Virus record (IMG/VR): IMGVR_UViG_3300003690_000115
Span: 1 to 20,516 of that record
Source: a virus
Length of the DNA: 20,516 nucleotides
Strand: one strand, 5' to 3'
Under the pieces are notes generated by a model. The model saw only the letters and a program-made list of their open reading frames with translations. It was not told where the DNA came from and did not search any database. This document shows positions 5,936-12,547 of the stretch, piece by piece (positions within the stretch are counted from its first letter, which is position 1; each line of letters begins with the position of its first letter). The position numbers and the translations under genes are program-made.

Positions 5936-6699
5936 TAATCTTTGCTCGCAATAATCATATCGACGTATTTTGGCGCAATGGTCGCACTGGTGACTGAGCC
6001 TGAAAGCGTGTGGGTATGGCTGCTTCCTCCGCCGGACGATGTAGTGGCGCTATTGTTCGCCCCCCACTGTCCGCTCCCACTCCCTGTTGCAGATCCACCC
6101 CCGTCTGTTAGCCAGTTGTAACCATTCACCTCACTGTGCGTATGAGCTGGCATCTGCGAGGTGGTCAACGTGACTGCTGCTGACGCGAAGCTGTCGCTAT
6201 GCGTGTGGGTGAAAGCGGTGCTGAAGGTCGTTGATCCGCCGGTTCCACCACCTGATCCTGTAACGACGCGCAGAGCGGCGTCTGATAGCGTGGAACCAGT
6301 CTGCTGTGTCCAGCCGGTCGGCGCTGACGCCTGGAAAAATGACATCTTTGTGCCGGATGGGAACGGCTCCAGATTGGTGAGTAAAGCACCTGAAATGGCC
6401 GGAAGCGCCCCGCTGAGTTTGGTGGCGTCCAGTGTCCCGCTGACGGTCAAATTGCCGGAGCTGTTGACCGTTATCAGTTCGTGATTTGGTAATCCAAGGT
6501 TTGTTCTCGCGGTGCCTACTGCGACCAGGTCGGAGAGGTTACTGGCTTTGACCACTGCCGCATTGGCGACATCAGAGACAGACTTTATCGTAGAGTCCAG
6601 TAAGTCACTGTTATTGTTGAGTTTTTGACCCCATGTGTTCGACGAGGCTCCAGGCTCAGGTTTTACCAAAGTGTAATTTGTGGTGGTTGTGTCGGCCAT
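5935..6699 (-). CDS. Tail fiber with collar-like, histidine-rich tip domain
   Basis: A 254-aa protein. Residues 1-50 ([20 protein letters not shown], then '[11 protein letters not shown]') are a common phage fiber attachment motif. A shaft with the linker '[20 protein letters not shown]' (91-110) follows. From about 115 the protein has a T4-collar-like tip: '[15 protein letters not shown]', then HTH or HxH motifs at FTHTHS, MPAHTHS and SHTHTLSG, and the end '[12 protein letters not shown]'. In T4 gp37, repeated HxH motifs bind iron along a trimeric needle, and the same may hold here (inference). The shared linker links it to the fiber at 7082-7804. It probably carries receptor-binding function, being the last of the fiber series. 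Confidence 0.8.
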   Translation of the reverse strand: MADTTTTNYTLVKPEPGASSNTWGQKLNNNSDLLDSTIKSVSDVANAAVVKASNLSDLVAVGTARTNLGLPNHELITVNSSGNLTVSGTLDATKLSGALPAISGALLTNLEPFPSGTKMSFFQASAPTGWTQQTGSTLSDAALRVVTGSGGGTGGSTTFSTAFTHTHSDSFASAAVTLTTSQMPAHTHSEVNGYNWLTDGGGSATGSGSGQWGANNSATTSSGGGSSHTHTLSGSVTSATIAPKYVDMIIASKD

Positions 6700-6702
6700 A
6701 AT

Positions 6703-6786
6703 TTATTCCCTAAAATCTTTGAATATTGCGTACCCTAAAATACCCCAAACAACCCCGATCAACCCAGCCCAGAAGTAGACTGTCAC
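6703..6786 (-). CDS. Possible 27-aa transmembrane peptide between fiber genes
   Basis: A GTG at 6786-6784 overlaps the stop of the upstream gene as GTGA. It encodes VTVYFWAGLIGVVWGILGYA followed by IFKDFRE, ending at TAA 6703, three bases before the next ATG. The peptide is one membrane span with a short charged tail. It exactly fills the only sizeable gap between two fiber-region genes. A tiny holin-like or pinholin-like role is possible, but no partner or ribosome binding site is evident, and chance hydrophobic coding cannot be excluded from one sequence. Confidence 0.4.
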   Translation of the reverse strand: MTVYFWAGLIGVVWGILGYAIFKDFRE

Positions 6787-7082
6787 GGCTTCGGGTATTT
6801 GGTTTTCACTGCCTCCCTCTTAACTTGTAATGCATCTAGGTCACCATCGAGCATCGCATGTACGCATTCTTGGATGCTGGGGTAATCGTTCTGTCGGAGT
6901 CTGGCGTATTCGAGTGCATCCCAATCGGACTGGAGTGAGGCAACACCATCAATACATTCTTGTTCTGTTGGTTTTGGATCAGACGAATGAATAATCAGGT
7001 TCTCATAAATCTGTTCGCCGTCGAACCCAAACCACTGTCCAGTGTGTAATTGGACTAGGAAATCTTCTAATGTATATTCCAT
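6783..7082 (-). CDS. Small fiber-partner protein (XkdW / tail-assembly-like)
   Basis: A 99-aa acidic protein. It has 'EYTLEDFLVQLHTGQWFGFDGEQIYENLII', then 'KPTEQECIDGVASLQSDWDALEYARLRQNDYPSI', and the end 'VKTKYPKP'. The 'EYARLR' helix and the C-terminal basic-YP tail match the small protein at 7801-8100, so the two look like diverged copies. Comparable short proteins follow fiber genes in many phages (XkdW-like, tail-fiber-assembly-like) and are thought to act as chaperones or fiber-associated subunits. It starts on the stop of the 7082-7804 fiber (TAATG). The 27-aa ORF begins on its own stop. Confidence 0.65.
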   Translation of the reverse strand: MEYTLEDFLVQLHTGQWFGFDGEQIYENLIIHSSDPKPTEQECIDGVASLQSDWDALEYARLRQNDYPSIQECVHAMLDGDLDALQVKREAVKTKYPKP

Positions 7083-7804
7083 TATGTATCTCCTATTCTG
7101 ATAAATATCATTGCACAGTGATTTGCTCCGGAGCCGGTATAAACCTTATTGCCTTGGTTGGCTTGAATCACATCGAACCGGACTTTAATATTTGATGTAC
7201 TTGTCACATCAACCAAATGTTCTATCATGCCACCAGAAAACCTAACCGCTGTTGAAGCCCCGGAATGTTGCGTTGACCTTGTATTCCACGAACTTCCACC
7301 ATCGACAGAAACTTTTATGTTGAATGCACCATAATCATTTGCGACATACGCACCGTGTATAAATTGCCAACGAACTATCCACTTACCTGTCGAGGGGAAC
7401 GTGAACACGCCACTTGACTGGGACATTCCAGTCCCAATCTTTTCGAAATCGTAGCTCGCTCTTCCTAAGTTTGTAGAAATGGGTGTCGCATCCCCAGCAA
7501 AAGTTGAACTCACTCGCCAAGTGTCGTATTCGGTTATACCAGCCGCCGGAAGATTGGTCAGCGAAGCACCAGATATGGCAGGTAACGCCCCAGTTAAGTT
7601 ACCCGCTGGAACGCTGGTCAGTGACGAGGCATTCAGTGCAGGAAGATTCCCAGTCAGCTTAGTGGCATCTATACTGGTACTCGTGAACAGACCGGCTGAA
7701 CTGATACTGGCCTTTTCCGTCCCGTCAATTTGTATCTTGAGTGAAGATGACCCCCCGTCGCAATTCAGGGTCAAATCAGAGGATGAACTGGATACCTTAC
7801 TCAT
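7082..7804 (-). CDS. Tail fiber-like protein (240 aa)
   Basis: The N-terminal half is a low-complexity shaft with tandem linkers: 'SIDATKLTGNLPALNASSLT', 'SVPAGNLTGALPAIS', 'GASLTNLPAAGITEYDTW'. The C-terminal ~140 residues form a beta-rich globular domain ('WRVSSTFAGDATPIST', 'VFTFPSTGKWIVRWQFIHGA', ending 'HCAMIFIRIGDT'). This resembles the C1q/TNF-like or jelly-roll tip domains often seen in metagenomic phage fibers. The same '[12 protein letters not shown]' unit occurs in the 5935-6699 fiber, suggesting duplication or exchange. It overlaps the upstream 7801-8100 gene as ATGA. A host-recognition role is inferred. Confidence 0.75.
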   Translation of the reverse strand: MSKVSSSSSDLTLNCDGGSSSLKIQIDGTEKASISSAGLFTSTSIDATKLTGNLPALNASSLTSVPAGNLTGALPAISGASLTNLPAAGITEYDTWRVSSTFAGDATPISTNLGRASYDFEKIGTGMSQSSGVFTFPSTGKWIVRWQFIHGAYVANDYGAFNIKVSVDGGSSWNTRSTQHSGASTAVRFSGGMIEHLVDVTSTSNIKVRFDVIQANQGNKVYTGSGANHCAMIFIRIGDT

Positions 7805-8100
7805 TTCGGAAACCTCGCCTTGATACTATTGATCGCATCGACCCAGGTCGTTGTGCCGTCACGCTGGTCATCGAATTGCATCTCGAACTGGTTGAGTTGA
7901 TCGTATTCGGCCTTGCGGAGTCTGGCGTATTCGAGTGAGTCATACTCGGCCTGGAGTCTGGTGATTTCAGTCTGGATTTCTTTTTTTGTTGGAGGGTTAT
8001 TCACTACTGAAAAAAACTCTACTTCATCACCAGTTGTGAATTTAACAGTATTTTCTCCTGCTAGTGATGTTGCCGCAATATATAAGTCTGGCTTTATCAT
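7801..8100 (-). CDS. Small fiber-partner protein (XkdW / tail-assembly-like)
   Basis: The protein is 99 aa when started at the ATG at 8100 (MIKPDLYIAATSLAGENTVK), which overlaps the 8097-8777 fiber stop as ATGA. The same frame extends to 8166, but that extension lies inside the fiber gene. A beta-strand N-terminus is followed by 'PPTKKEIQTEITRLQAEYDS', 'LEYARLRKAEYDQLNQFEMQ', 'FDDQRDGTTTWVDAINSIKA' and RFPK. This C-terminal half closely matches a recurrent phage family whose members end in 'WVDAI..IK.+YP'. It shares the EYARLR helix and tail with 6783-7082. It is probably an assembly chaperone or fiber-associated subunit. Confidence 0.7.
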   Translation of the reverse strand: MIKPDLYIAATSLAGENTVKFTTGDEVEFFSVVNNPPTKKEIQTEITRLQAEYDSLEYARLRKAEYDQLNQFEMQFDDQRDGTTTWVDAINSIKARFPK

Positions 8101-8777
8101 ACCTCTATCTCCATAACAATTAACGAACAGTCTACAGTCTGTGCTGATGCACCCTCTGTTCCCCAATTTGTTGCAGAATTACCAGTATTACTGAAGTCGA
8201 AACGGATGGTTTTACCTGTCTCTTCAAACCTCAAAATAGCGTGTATATTAACTGAACTTAAATTAGAAGATAAAACAGTAGAAGGTGTGAATGAATGCCC
8301 CTGTGTGTAGTTCTGACCATTGTAGCCTTGCCGAACATAGGTGCGTAATGACGCAGAACCCCATTCAATACCGAGAGAGTAATTACACGCACTTGCTGGG
8401 CTACCGAACCCTGGATAAGAAACCCACGCAATTAACATATTACCGCTTGTTGCAGAGAAATTTGGTATAGTTAAATAGTCTCCATCTGAATCCTTCAATC
8501 TATATATACCATTGCTGTCAAGTGTTCCATTTAATCCCCCACTCGTTGAGTAAGACAAACTTGCCGTAGAGGTTGTTGCTTCCAGATAAATCCGCTTGAC
8601 TTGCACTACCTTACCTCCAACCCCACTCGCCAGATCCCCAGACGCAATCGTTGCATCCAGAATCTTCGCACTCGTGACCGCACTCGTCGCCAGCATGTCA
8701 GCATCCACGATGCCATCAGGTAGTCCACCTGTAGAAACTCCGCTGATACTCCCACTGCCGTTGATTACAATTGGCAC
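8097..8777 (-). CDS. Tail fiber-like protein (226 aa)
   Basis: The start is GTG at 8777 with GGAGG six bases upstream. The N-terminus (PIVINGSGSISGVSTGG, 'DADMLATSAVTSAKILDATI') is a typical repetitive fiber shaft. From about residue 60 comes a beta-rich, Ser/Gly/Asn-rich tip domain ('VVQVKRIYLEATTS', 'GNMLIAWVSYPGFGSP', 'INIHAILRFEETG'-like strands, 'DCSLIVMEIEV' at the end). The DGIVDADML-AVTSAKI phrase is common to marine phage fibers. The tip is unlike those of the other fiber-like genes here, so it may recognise a different surface. The following small protein starts on its stop. Confidence 0.75.
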   Translation of the reverse strand: MPIVINGSGSISGVSTGGLPDGIVDADMLATSAVTSAKILDATIASGDLASGVGGKVVQVKRIYLEATTSTASLSYSTSGGLNGTLDSNGIYRLKDSDGDYLTIPNFSATSGNMLIAWVSYPGFGSPASACNYSLGIEWGSASLRTYVRQGYNGQNYTQGHSFTPSTVLSSNLSSVNIHAILRFEETGKTIRFDFSNTGNSATNWGTEGASAQTVDCSLIVMEIEV

Positions 8778-8778
8778 G

Positions 8779-9003
8779 TTATACCTCCATCGCTTTTAGC
8801 TGATCCAGCGTAGTCGCTGAATCGACCTGATCGGTGATATCTCTGAGCCGCTGTTTCTCTGCCACAATATCTGTAGTGGATTCACCGGATTCGGTTGCTC
8901 TCATATAGAGAATATCCTGTGCTTCCAGCATTGGTTTCCGAATTGCCCTGAGTCGGGTTTTGGTGATATCTTTCGCCTTATTCAGATTAACTGTTAGCGG
9001 CAT
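8779..9003 (-). CDS. Small fiber-region protein, RKPxLEAxD type (74 aa)
   Basis: The protein reads MPLTVNLNKAKDITKTRLR, then 'AIRKPMLEAQDILYMRATES', then 'TTDIVAEKQRLRDITDQVDS', ending with a Leu/Lys helix. It is nearly all helical and charged. The combination 'A..I.K..LR..RKP.LEA.D..YMRA.E.G' followed by 'IVAEKQ.LRD.T' is a family I recognise from marine phage fiber regions, where it follows a protein like 8987-9292. Its function is not established; fiber assembly is the usual guess. It overlaps the upstream gene by 17 nt, and the GTG of the next fiber lies one base after its TAA. Confidence 0.7.
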   Translation of the reverse strand: MPLTVNLNKAKDITKTRLRAIRKPMLEAQDILYMRATESGESTTDIVAEKQRLRDITDQVDSATTLDQLKAMEV

Positions 9004-9292
9004 CGTATTCTTCCTGACTGATGTGATTGTATTTCAGTTGATCGTCCAGACTTAGATCCTCAGATACTTGTTCATCTGCACCGGCTACATATTCCCACGC
9101 CCCTCTAAAAGTACGGTCTGAGGGAGGGTAGTCATCCTCGACGATCTCGTATTTTATTCCCGTATCTAACGCTTTATCTGCCACATGTCGAAGTTTTTCG
9201 ATTTCAGTCATATCAGCTAAAGAATCCATAAACTTTGGTGCCGGAATAATTACACCGAGAATTCCAGTATCTTGTGGGTATATTATTCTCAT
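8987..9292 (-). CDS. Small fiber-region protein, 'RIIYP...DRTFRGAWE' type (101 aa)
   Basis: The protein begins MRIIYPQDTGILGVIIPAPK. It then has 'YEIVEDDYPPSDRTFRGAWEYV' near residues 48-69 and an acidic helical tail. The phrase 'RIIYP...G-+VIIPAP' with 'IVD-D-PP-DRTFR-AWE' marks a small family encoded beside fiber genes in several phage groups and in prophages. It is of unknown function and possibly a fiber assembly partner. The ATG at 9292 follows the preceding fiber's stop by three bases, with GGAG eight bases upstream inside that fiber's end. Confidence 0.7.
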   Translation of the reverse strand: MRIIYPQDTGILGVIIPAPKFMDSLADMTEIEKLRHVADKALDTGIKYEIVEDDYPPSDRTFRGAWEYVAGADEQVSEDLSLDDQLKYNHISQEEYDAANS

Positions 9293-9295
9293 TTA

Positions 9296-10051
9296 TTAAT
9301 CTCCGAATATTACGACATGCACTTGGTCATTATCCTCTTGGATACTATTGTGCGCTCTTCTGGCCTTGATACGCACAACCGTTGTAGTGCGAGTGTCGAC
9401 TTGAAGGTGTGAATCCCAACTATAATGCCCAGCCCCAGTGGTAACGCAGTAATTAGTGTTCCCCATCGCATTCGTTTTAGCTACGTTATAGTCGCCCGTT
9501 CCAAGATCACCAATCGAATAAATTTCATGGGAATCTCTAATTGAGGGAGTCCCAGTACCGTCAAAGTTCACCCATGCTTTCGCAGTAAATTGGGATAGAC
9601 CTCTGCCGTCATTCTTGATTTCTAAGACAACGCCGCCAGAGTTATAGAACTTCATATCTGCCGATTCTTTTTGCTGGATGCCGAATGTTCCATCAGAACC
9701 CATAAATAAGTAAGCACCATCACCTGATGTGCCGCCAACAGTATTGTTAGAAATATGGAATCGACAATCACTACCAGAACTGTGGAGATGCATCCCCGTC
9801 CCGGCGATCAGGGTTGGTGTGCCAATGCCCACTCCAACATTGTTATTTGAAGCAATGCTTATAGCAGTCCCAGAAGAACTCGCTGAACTGATCCCATCAA
9901 CCCCAACCCCCGTCAGACTTGAGCCATCGCCATCAGTCGTGAGGAGAGTCTTGCCCCCGGAGAGGCTTGGAACCGTGAGAGTCTGATCCCCGCTGACATT
10001 CTGTGCATCTAATGTAACTGAACCTGAAGTACTCTTTATTTTAATAGGCAT
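9296..10051 (-). CDS. Tail fiber-like protein (251 aa)
   Basis: The start is taken as the ATG at 10051 (MPIKIKSTSGSVTLDAQNVS), which overlaps the previous stop as TGATG; an upstream in-frame ATG at 10066 is inside the previous gene. The N-terminus has 'GDQTLTVPSLSGGKTLLTTDG', a common fiber opening. A shaft with 'NNNVGVGIGTPTLIAGTGMH' follows; this IGT-P-like phrase is frequent in fiber and S74-associated shafts. A long beta-structured region comes next. The tip ends 'GAGHYSWDSHLQVDTRTTTV' and 'RRAHNSIQEDNDQVHVVIFGD'. It is likely a side fiber component. It is followed by two small proteins instead of one. Confidence 0.75.
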   Translation of the reverse strand: MPIKIKSTSGSVTLDAQNVSGDQTLTVPSLSGGKTLLTTDGDGSSLTGVGVDGISSASSSGTAISIASNNNVGVGIGTPTLIAGTGMHLHSSGSDCRFHISNNTVGGTSGDGAYLFMGSDGTFGIQQKESADMKFYNSGGVVLEIKNDGRGLSQFTAKAWVNFDGTGTPSIRDSHEIYSIGDLGTGDYNVAKTNAMGNTNYCVTTGAGHYSWDSHLQVDTRTTTVVRIKARRAHNSIQEDNDQVHVVIFGD

Positions 10052-10551
10052 CAGACAATCACCCAAGTTGAGGTTGCTGGTATGGTCACATTTACAGAAG
10101 CATTAATCGTTATATCTCCCGCCGAGATTGCATTATTTGAGCTACTAATACTGTAGTTGCTCGATATTGTGTGCGCCATTTCGTATAGACCTTTAGTAGT
10201 CGTGTTTGCATCAGTATCCAGTGTTCCCCAACTAGCATTAGTCGCATCAGTGGTCAGATATTTGCCTGAATGGCCGGTCTGGCTTGGGAGTGGATCGAGG
10301 TTATCAATCTGAGTCTGGATCGAGCTGGTGACCCCATCGACATAATTCAGCTCGGCAGTTGTCGCGGTCACACCATCCAGAAGGTTCAGCTCTGTGTGCG
10401 TCGCGGTGACTGCGCCAGTCACTGAAGGCCAGCTCGCGAGGATACAAGACTTCAACAATCTCAGATGATCATCACCCTCTGATTTTGGATCAGTCGCAGT
10501 CGGATTGGTCGCGACCAGCGAGTTGATATAGGTGCCAGTTTCAAGGGCCAT
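10051..10551 (-). CDS. Tail fiber N-terminal/shaft protein (166 aa)
   Basis: Starts at the ATG at 10551 with AGGAG seven bases upstream. Residues 1-35 ('ETGTYINSLVATNPTATDPK', 'GDDHLRLLKSCI') are a well-known phage fiber attachment motif. Next come two shaft repeats, ELNLLDGVTATT and ELNYVDGVTSS, then 'SGKYLTTDATNASWGTLDT'. The C-terminus, 'INASVNVTIPATSTWVIV', is a short beta tip. It is short for a complete fiber and may be an adapter that other fiber-like proteins attach to. It is the first gene of the fiber series, following two beta-rich structural genes. Confidence 0.75.
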   Translation of the reverse strand: MALETGTYINSLVATNPTATDPKSEGDDHLRLLKSCILASWPSVTGAVTATHTELNLLDGVTATTAELNYVDGVTSSIQTQIDNLDPLPSQTGHSGKYLTTDATNASWGTLDTDANTTTKGLYEMAHTISSNYSISSSNNAISAGDITINASVNVTIPATSTWVIV

Positions 10552-10561
10552 TGTTGAACTC

Positions 10562-11044
10562 CTAGGAGATCGTCACAGTCAGTGTGACCTGGAGCGTATC
10601 GCCCGAAATGACGGAACGGCTAGTCGAGAAATCAGCAACGCCGAACAGCGTTCCGGTGGTGCCGGATGTCGCGGACGCCAAGAATGCGCCAGTTATCGTA
10701 GCCGTCGCATTGATCGCGTAATCAACAGAGCTTGAATTGGTCGTAGACCCAGAAGATGCCGCACCCTCAGTCCATTCCTTTCGCGTTCCAGAATATCCAG
10801 ACACTTCTGCCCAGCTCGTATGAGATGCGAGCGTATCGGCAGCAACCGGAGTTCCTGCAGCCTTCAAGCCGATATACCAAGTCGTGACCGCTGTCCCAGC
10901 GTGAAACTGCGTATTCAGGATATGATTCTTGCCCTCAGTCACTACGAGATTAGGCATTTCTTCGGTCCACTTCACCTGACCGTCCGCGCCGAGACATGTG
11001 ACTCGGTAAATATTCGAGAAATTCAAATTTTCGTTCATGTACAT
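10562..11044 (-). CDS. Conserved beta-rich phage structural protein (160 aa)
   Basis: Has an AGGA seven bases before the ATG. The sequence 'YRVTCLGADGQVKWTEEMPN', 'LVVTEGKNHILNTQFHAG', 'TAVTTWYIGLKAAGTPVAAD' is a common phage family: 'DG.-KW-E-..NLVVTEG.N--L...F........WY-GL'. The rest is Ser/Thr-rich beta structure ending 'SGDTLQVTLTVTIS'. Members occur near head completion and tail genes of many podo- and siphoviruses and are generally regarded as virion proteins (decoration or tail base); the exact role is unsettled. The downstream fiber gene follows ten bases after its stop. Confidence 0.7.
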   Translation of the reverse strand: MYMNENLNFSNIYRVTCLGADGQVKWTEEMPNLVVTEGKNHILNTQFHAGTAVTTWYIGLKAAGTPVAADTLASHTSWAEVSGYSGTRKEWTEGAASSGSTTNSSSVDYAINATATITGAFLASATSGTTGTLFGVADFSTSRSVISGDTLQVTLTVTIS

Positions 11045-11053
11045 GATAATTTC

Positions 11054-11557
11054 CTATGGTTTAACGTCATCTGACTTGTCGGTCCAGGTGGTTGAAACAT
11101 CGTCTTCTGGTTCCCAGAACAACCTGGCCGAACCCGCGAAGACGGTCGGTGAATCGAGTGAAAATGAGATCGCGAAATTCCCAATGGCGACAGGGGCCAG
11201 GGAACCAGATCCAGTGATCGTAGCGTCCCCCACGAGTTTGGCGACAGAGCTGGCAGCTACTGCCCCAGAACCGCTGATCGTGGCGGCCCCGACAAACTTC
11301 GCGACAGAGCTGGCGCTGATAATCGTTGAGCAATTGACGACACAGACTTCCATTATGGTCGATGCTGGGTATTCAGCTGTACCCTCACTGGTGACCGCTC
11401 CGGTCATTGAGAATGTCACTGCGCCGACCAGTACGCGCAGGGAGGATACGGCCTGTGCTGCGGTCAGCGAAAAGGCAACTGAGCCGCTCAATGGGGCTGT
11501 GTTCCAGTTGGTCTGGTCGGACGACCAGCTGTTGCCGTCAATTGCCCATGTAGCCAT
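11054..11557 (-). CDS. Repetitive beta-rich phage structural protein (167 aa)
   Basis: The protein starts MATWAIDGNSWSSDQTNWNT and ends 'EPEDDVSTTWTDKSDDVKP'. Between lie alternating short hydrophobic and Ser/Gly/Thr strands with two clear 20-residue repeats (about 83-102 'SSVAKFVGAATISGSGAVAA' and 103-122 'SSVAKLVGDATITGSGSLAP') and a weaker third copy near 38-57. Such strand repeats suggest a fibrous or decorating virion protein. I recognise the general 'W..DG.SW...........DDV...W' style from marine phages but no named family. It begins directly after the adaptor gene stop (TAA then ATG). Confidence 0.65.
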   Translation of the reverse strand: MATWAIDGNSWSSDQTNWNTAPLSGSVAFSLTAAQAVSSLRVLVGAVTFSMTGAVTSEGTAEYPASTIMEVCVVNCSTIISASSVAKFVGAATISGSGAVAASSVAKLVGDATITGSGSLAPVAIGNFAISFSLDSPTVFAGSARLFWEPEDDVSTTWTDKSDDVKP

Positions 11558-12178
11558 TTAAAATGCCCTGTGACGCATCTTGATCGTTCCGCCTCCGAAT
11601 CGAGCTTTTTCATCCTCAAGCCGCAGCTCTTCGAGTGCCGCATCGTGCAGCTGCAGCCAGACAACAGCACGTTGGTCATCTTTCAGATATGGAGCTGAGT
11701 GGATCAAAGAGCCATAAAGGTACGAATCTGGCCCTTTTTCTAAAAGCCAGTTTGTATCCGAGTCAGCTGACATCGCTGTCAGTTCGCGATACCAGGCCAT
11801 TTCAATAGTGTAATCTGCGTTGGGTGACGGATACGCCTCGATCAAACCACCCATAATCGTGTAGTAAACCGGCTCGCCAGCCGTGTTGTTGCCCAACAGC
11901 CTTTCCTCATCCATTTGTTCGGGAGTGAGGTATTCGAGCGGTTTTGGAATCGCTACGTTGAGCTGGATATTCCGCATTTCCAGAAAACCACCGGGTAACG
12001 CGGTGTACTGCGTACTCATCGTGGCAGTGGACCGCTGGATCATATCCATGACCCGCAGCTTCCGGTTGAGCCTGACATGGGCCATTGTGATGAAATCTGG
12101 AATGACAGATGTTAAATCATCCCTATTCAAAAAATCTGCGATAGAACTTTTCAGCTGCCCATAGTTGGTAATTGCCAT
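11558..12178 (-). CDS. Phage adaptor protein (head-tail connector, SU10-adaptor-like)
   Basis: A 206-aa protein. Its N-terminus, 'ITNYGQLKSSIADFLNRDDL' followed by 'IPDFITMAHVRLNRKLRV', is the helical start typical of phage adaptors that bind under the portal ring (P22 gp4-, T7 gp11- or SU10-type function). The middle, 'LPGGFLEMRNIQLN', 'LEYLTPEQMDEE', 'PVYYTIMGGLIEAYPSP', 'YTIEMAWYRELTAMSADSDT', is the conserved beta insert. Helices with 'YLYGSLIHSAPYLKDDQR' close the domain. This pattern is very common in podoviruses that carry SU10-like capsid proteins. It sits after the capsid gene and a 103-aa protein, sharing one base of stop-start sequence with the latter. Confidence 0.85.
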   Translation of the reverse strand: MAITNYGQLKSSIADFLNRDDLTSVIPDFITMAHVRLNRKLRVMDMIQRSTATMSTQYTALPGGFLEMRNIQLNVAIPKPLEYLTPEQMDEERLLGNNTAGEPVYYTIMGGLIEAYPSPNADYTIEMAWYRELTAMSADSDTNWLLEKGPDSYLYGSLIHSAPYLKDDQRAVVWLQLHDAALEELRLEDEKARFGGGTIKMRHRAF

Positions 12179-12489
12179 TAGACTCGTCCTGGTCTAGTCC
12201 TAAAATCTCGGTTATCGGGGTCGTTGAGCCACTTTCTCATACGCTTCTGGTTTCCCCAGATCCCTCTTTTCTGTAGATCGAATAAAATCGTCATCGGAAT
12301 ATCAGCGATTTTTGCAAGGTCACCGTAGGGCGCTCTCGAATCGATATCCGCATAACAATTCTTGTTGTGTTCAACGATAGCGGTCACGTCTTGTTCGGTA
12401 TGGATCACCGTTTCACCGGTCATCTCATCGTGATGGTGCCACTTGGTAGTCCCCATCGCTGGGTCTTTACCTAAAAATCTTTTGTCCAT
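12178..12489 (-). CDS. Conserved small phage protein between capsid and adaptor genes (103 aa)
   Basis: The protein has 'GTTKWHHHDEMTGETVIHTE' and 'QDVTAIVEHNKNCY', a helix with 'LAKIADIPMTILFDLQKRG', then 'MRKWLNDPDNRDFRTRPGRV'. The combination of an N-terminal 'DE.TGET.I.T.QDV' strand pair, a helix containing 'IP..+..DL..+GI' and the terminal 'WLNDP-NR.FRTRPG+V' is a recurrent podovirus family placed immediately before the adaptor gene. Its function is not known to me; DNA or capsid association is a guess from the basic C-terminus. It lies just after the hairpin that follows the capsid gene, with no strong ribosome binding site seen. Confidence 0.7.
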   Translation of the reverse strand: MDKRFLGKDPAMGTTKWHHHDEMTGETVIHTEQDVTAIVEHNKNCYADIDSRAPYGDLAKIADIPMTILFDLQKRGIWGNQKRMRKWLNDPDNRDFRTRPGRV

Positions 12490-12505
12490 CTAAAACCCCA
12501 AAGTT

Positions 12506-12531
12506 GGCCTGGGCAATTACTCACCCAGGCC
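12506..12531 (-). terminator. GC-rich hairpin after the capsid gene (terminator or attenuator)
   Basis: Perfect 8-bp stem GGCCTGGG/CCCAGGCC with a 10-nt loop in the 58-nt gap after the capsid gene stop. On the transcribed strand it is followed by AACTTTGGGGTTTT, which contains T tracts but not an unbroken U run. It may therefore terminate partially or protect the 3' end of the capsid message, letting capsid be made in excess of downstream genes. Confidence 0.6.
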
Positions 12532-12547
12532 GGTTGGTGAATACTCG

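Noticed and set aside
7479-7823. Plus-strand ORF across the fiber linker repeats
   Set aside because: It is antisense of repetitive fiber coding, with no start signal or domain.
11037-11561. Long plus-strand ORF (174 aa) opposite the repetitive structural gene
   Set aside because: It is antisense to a well-placed, coupled gene with low-complexity repeats, which readily create open antisense frames. It lacks family motifs.
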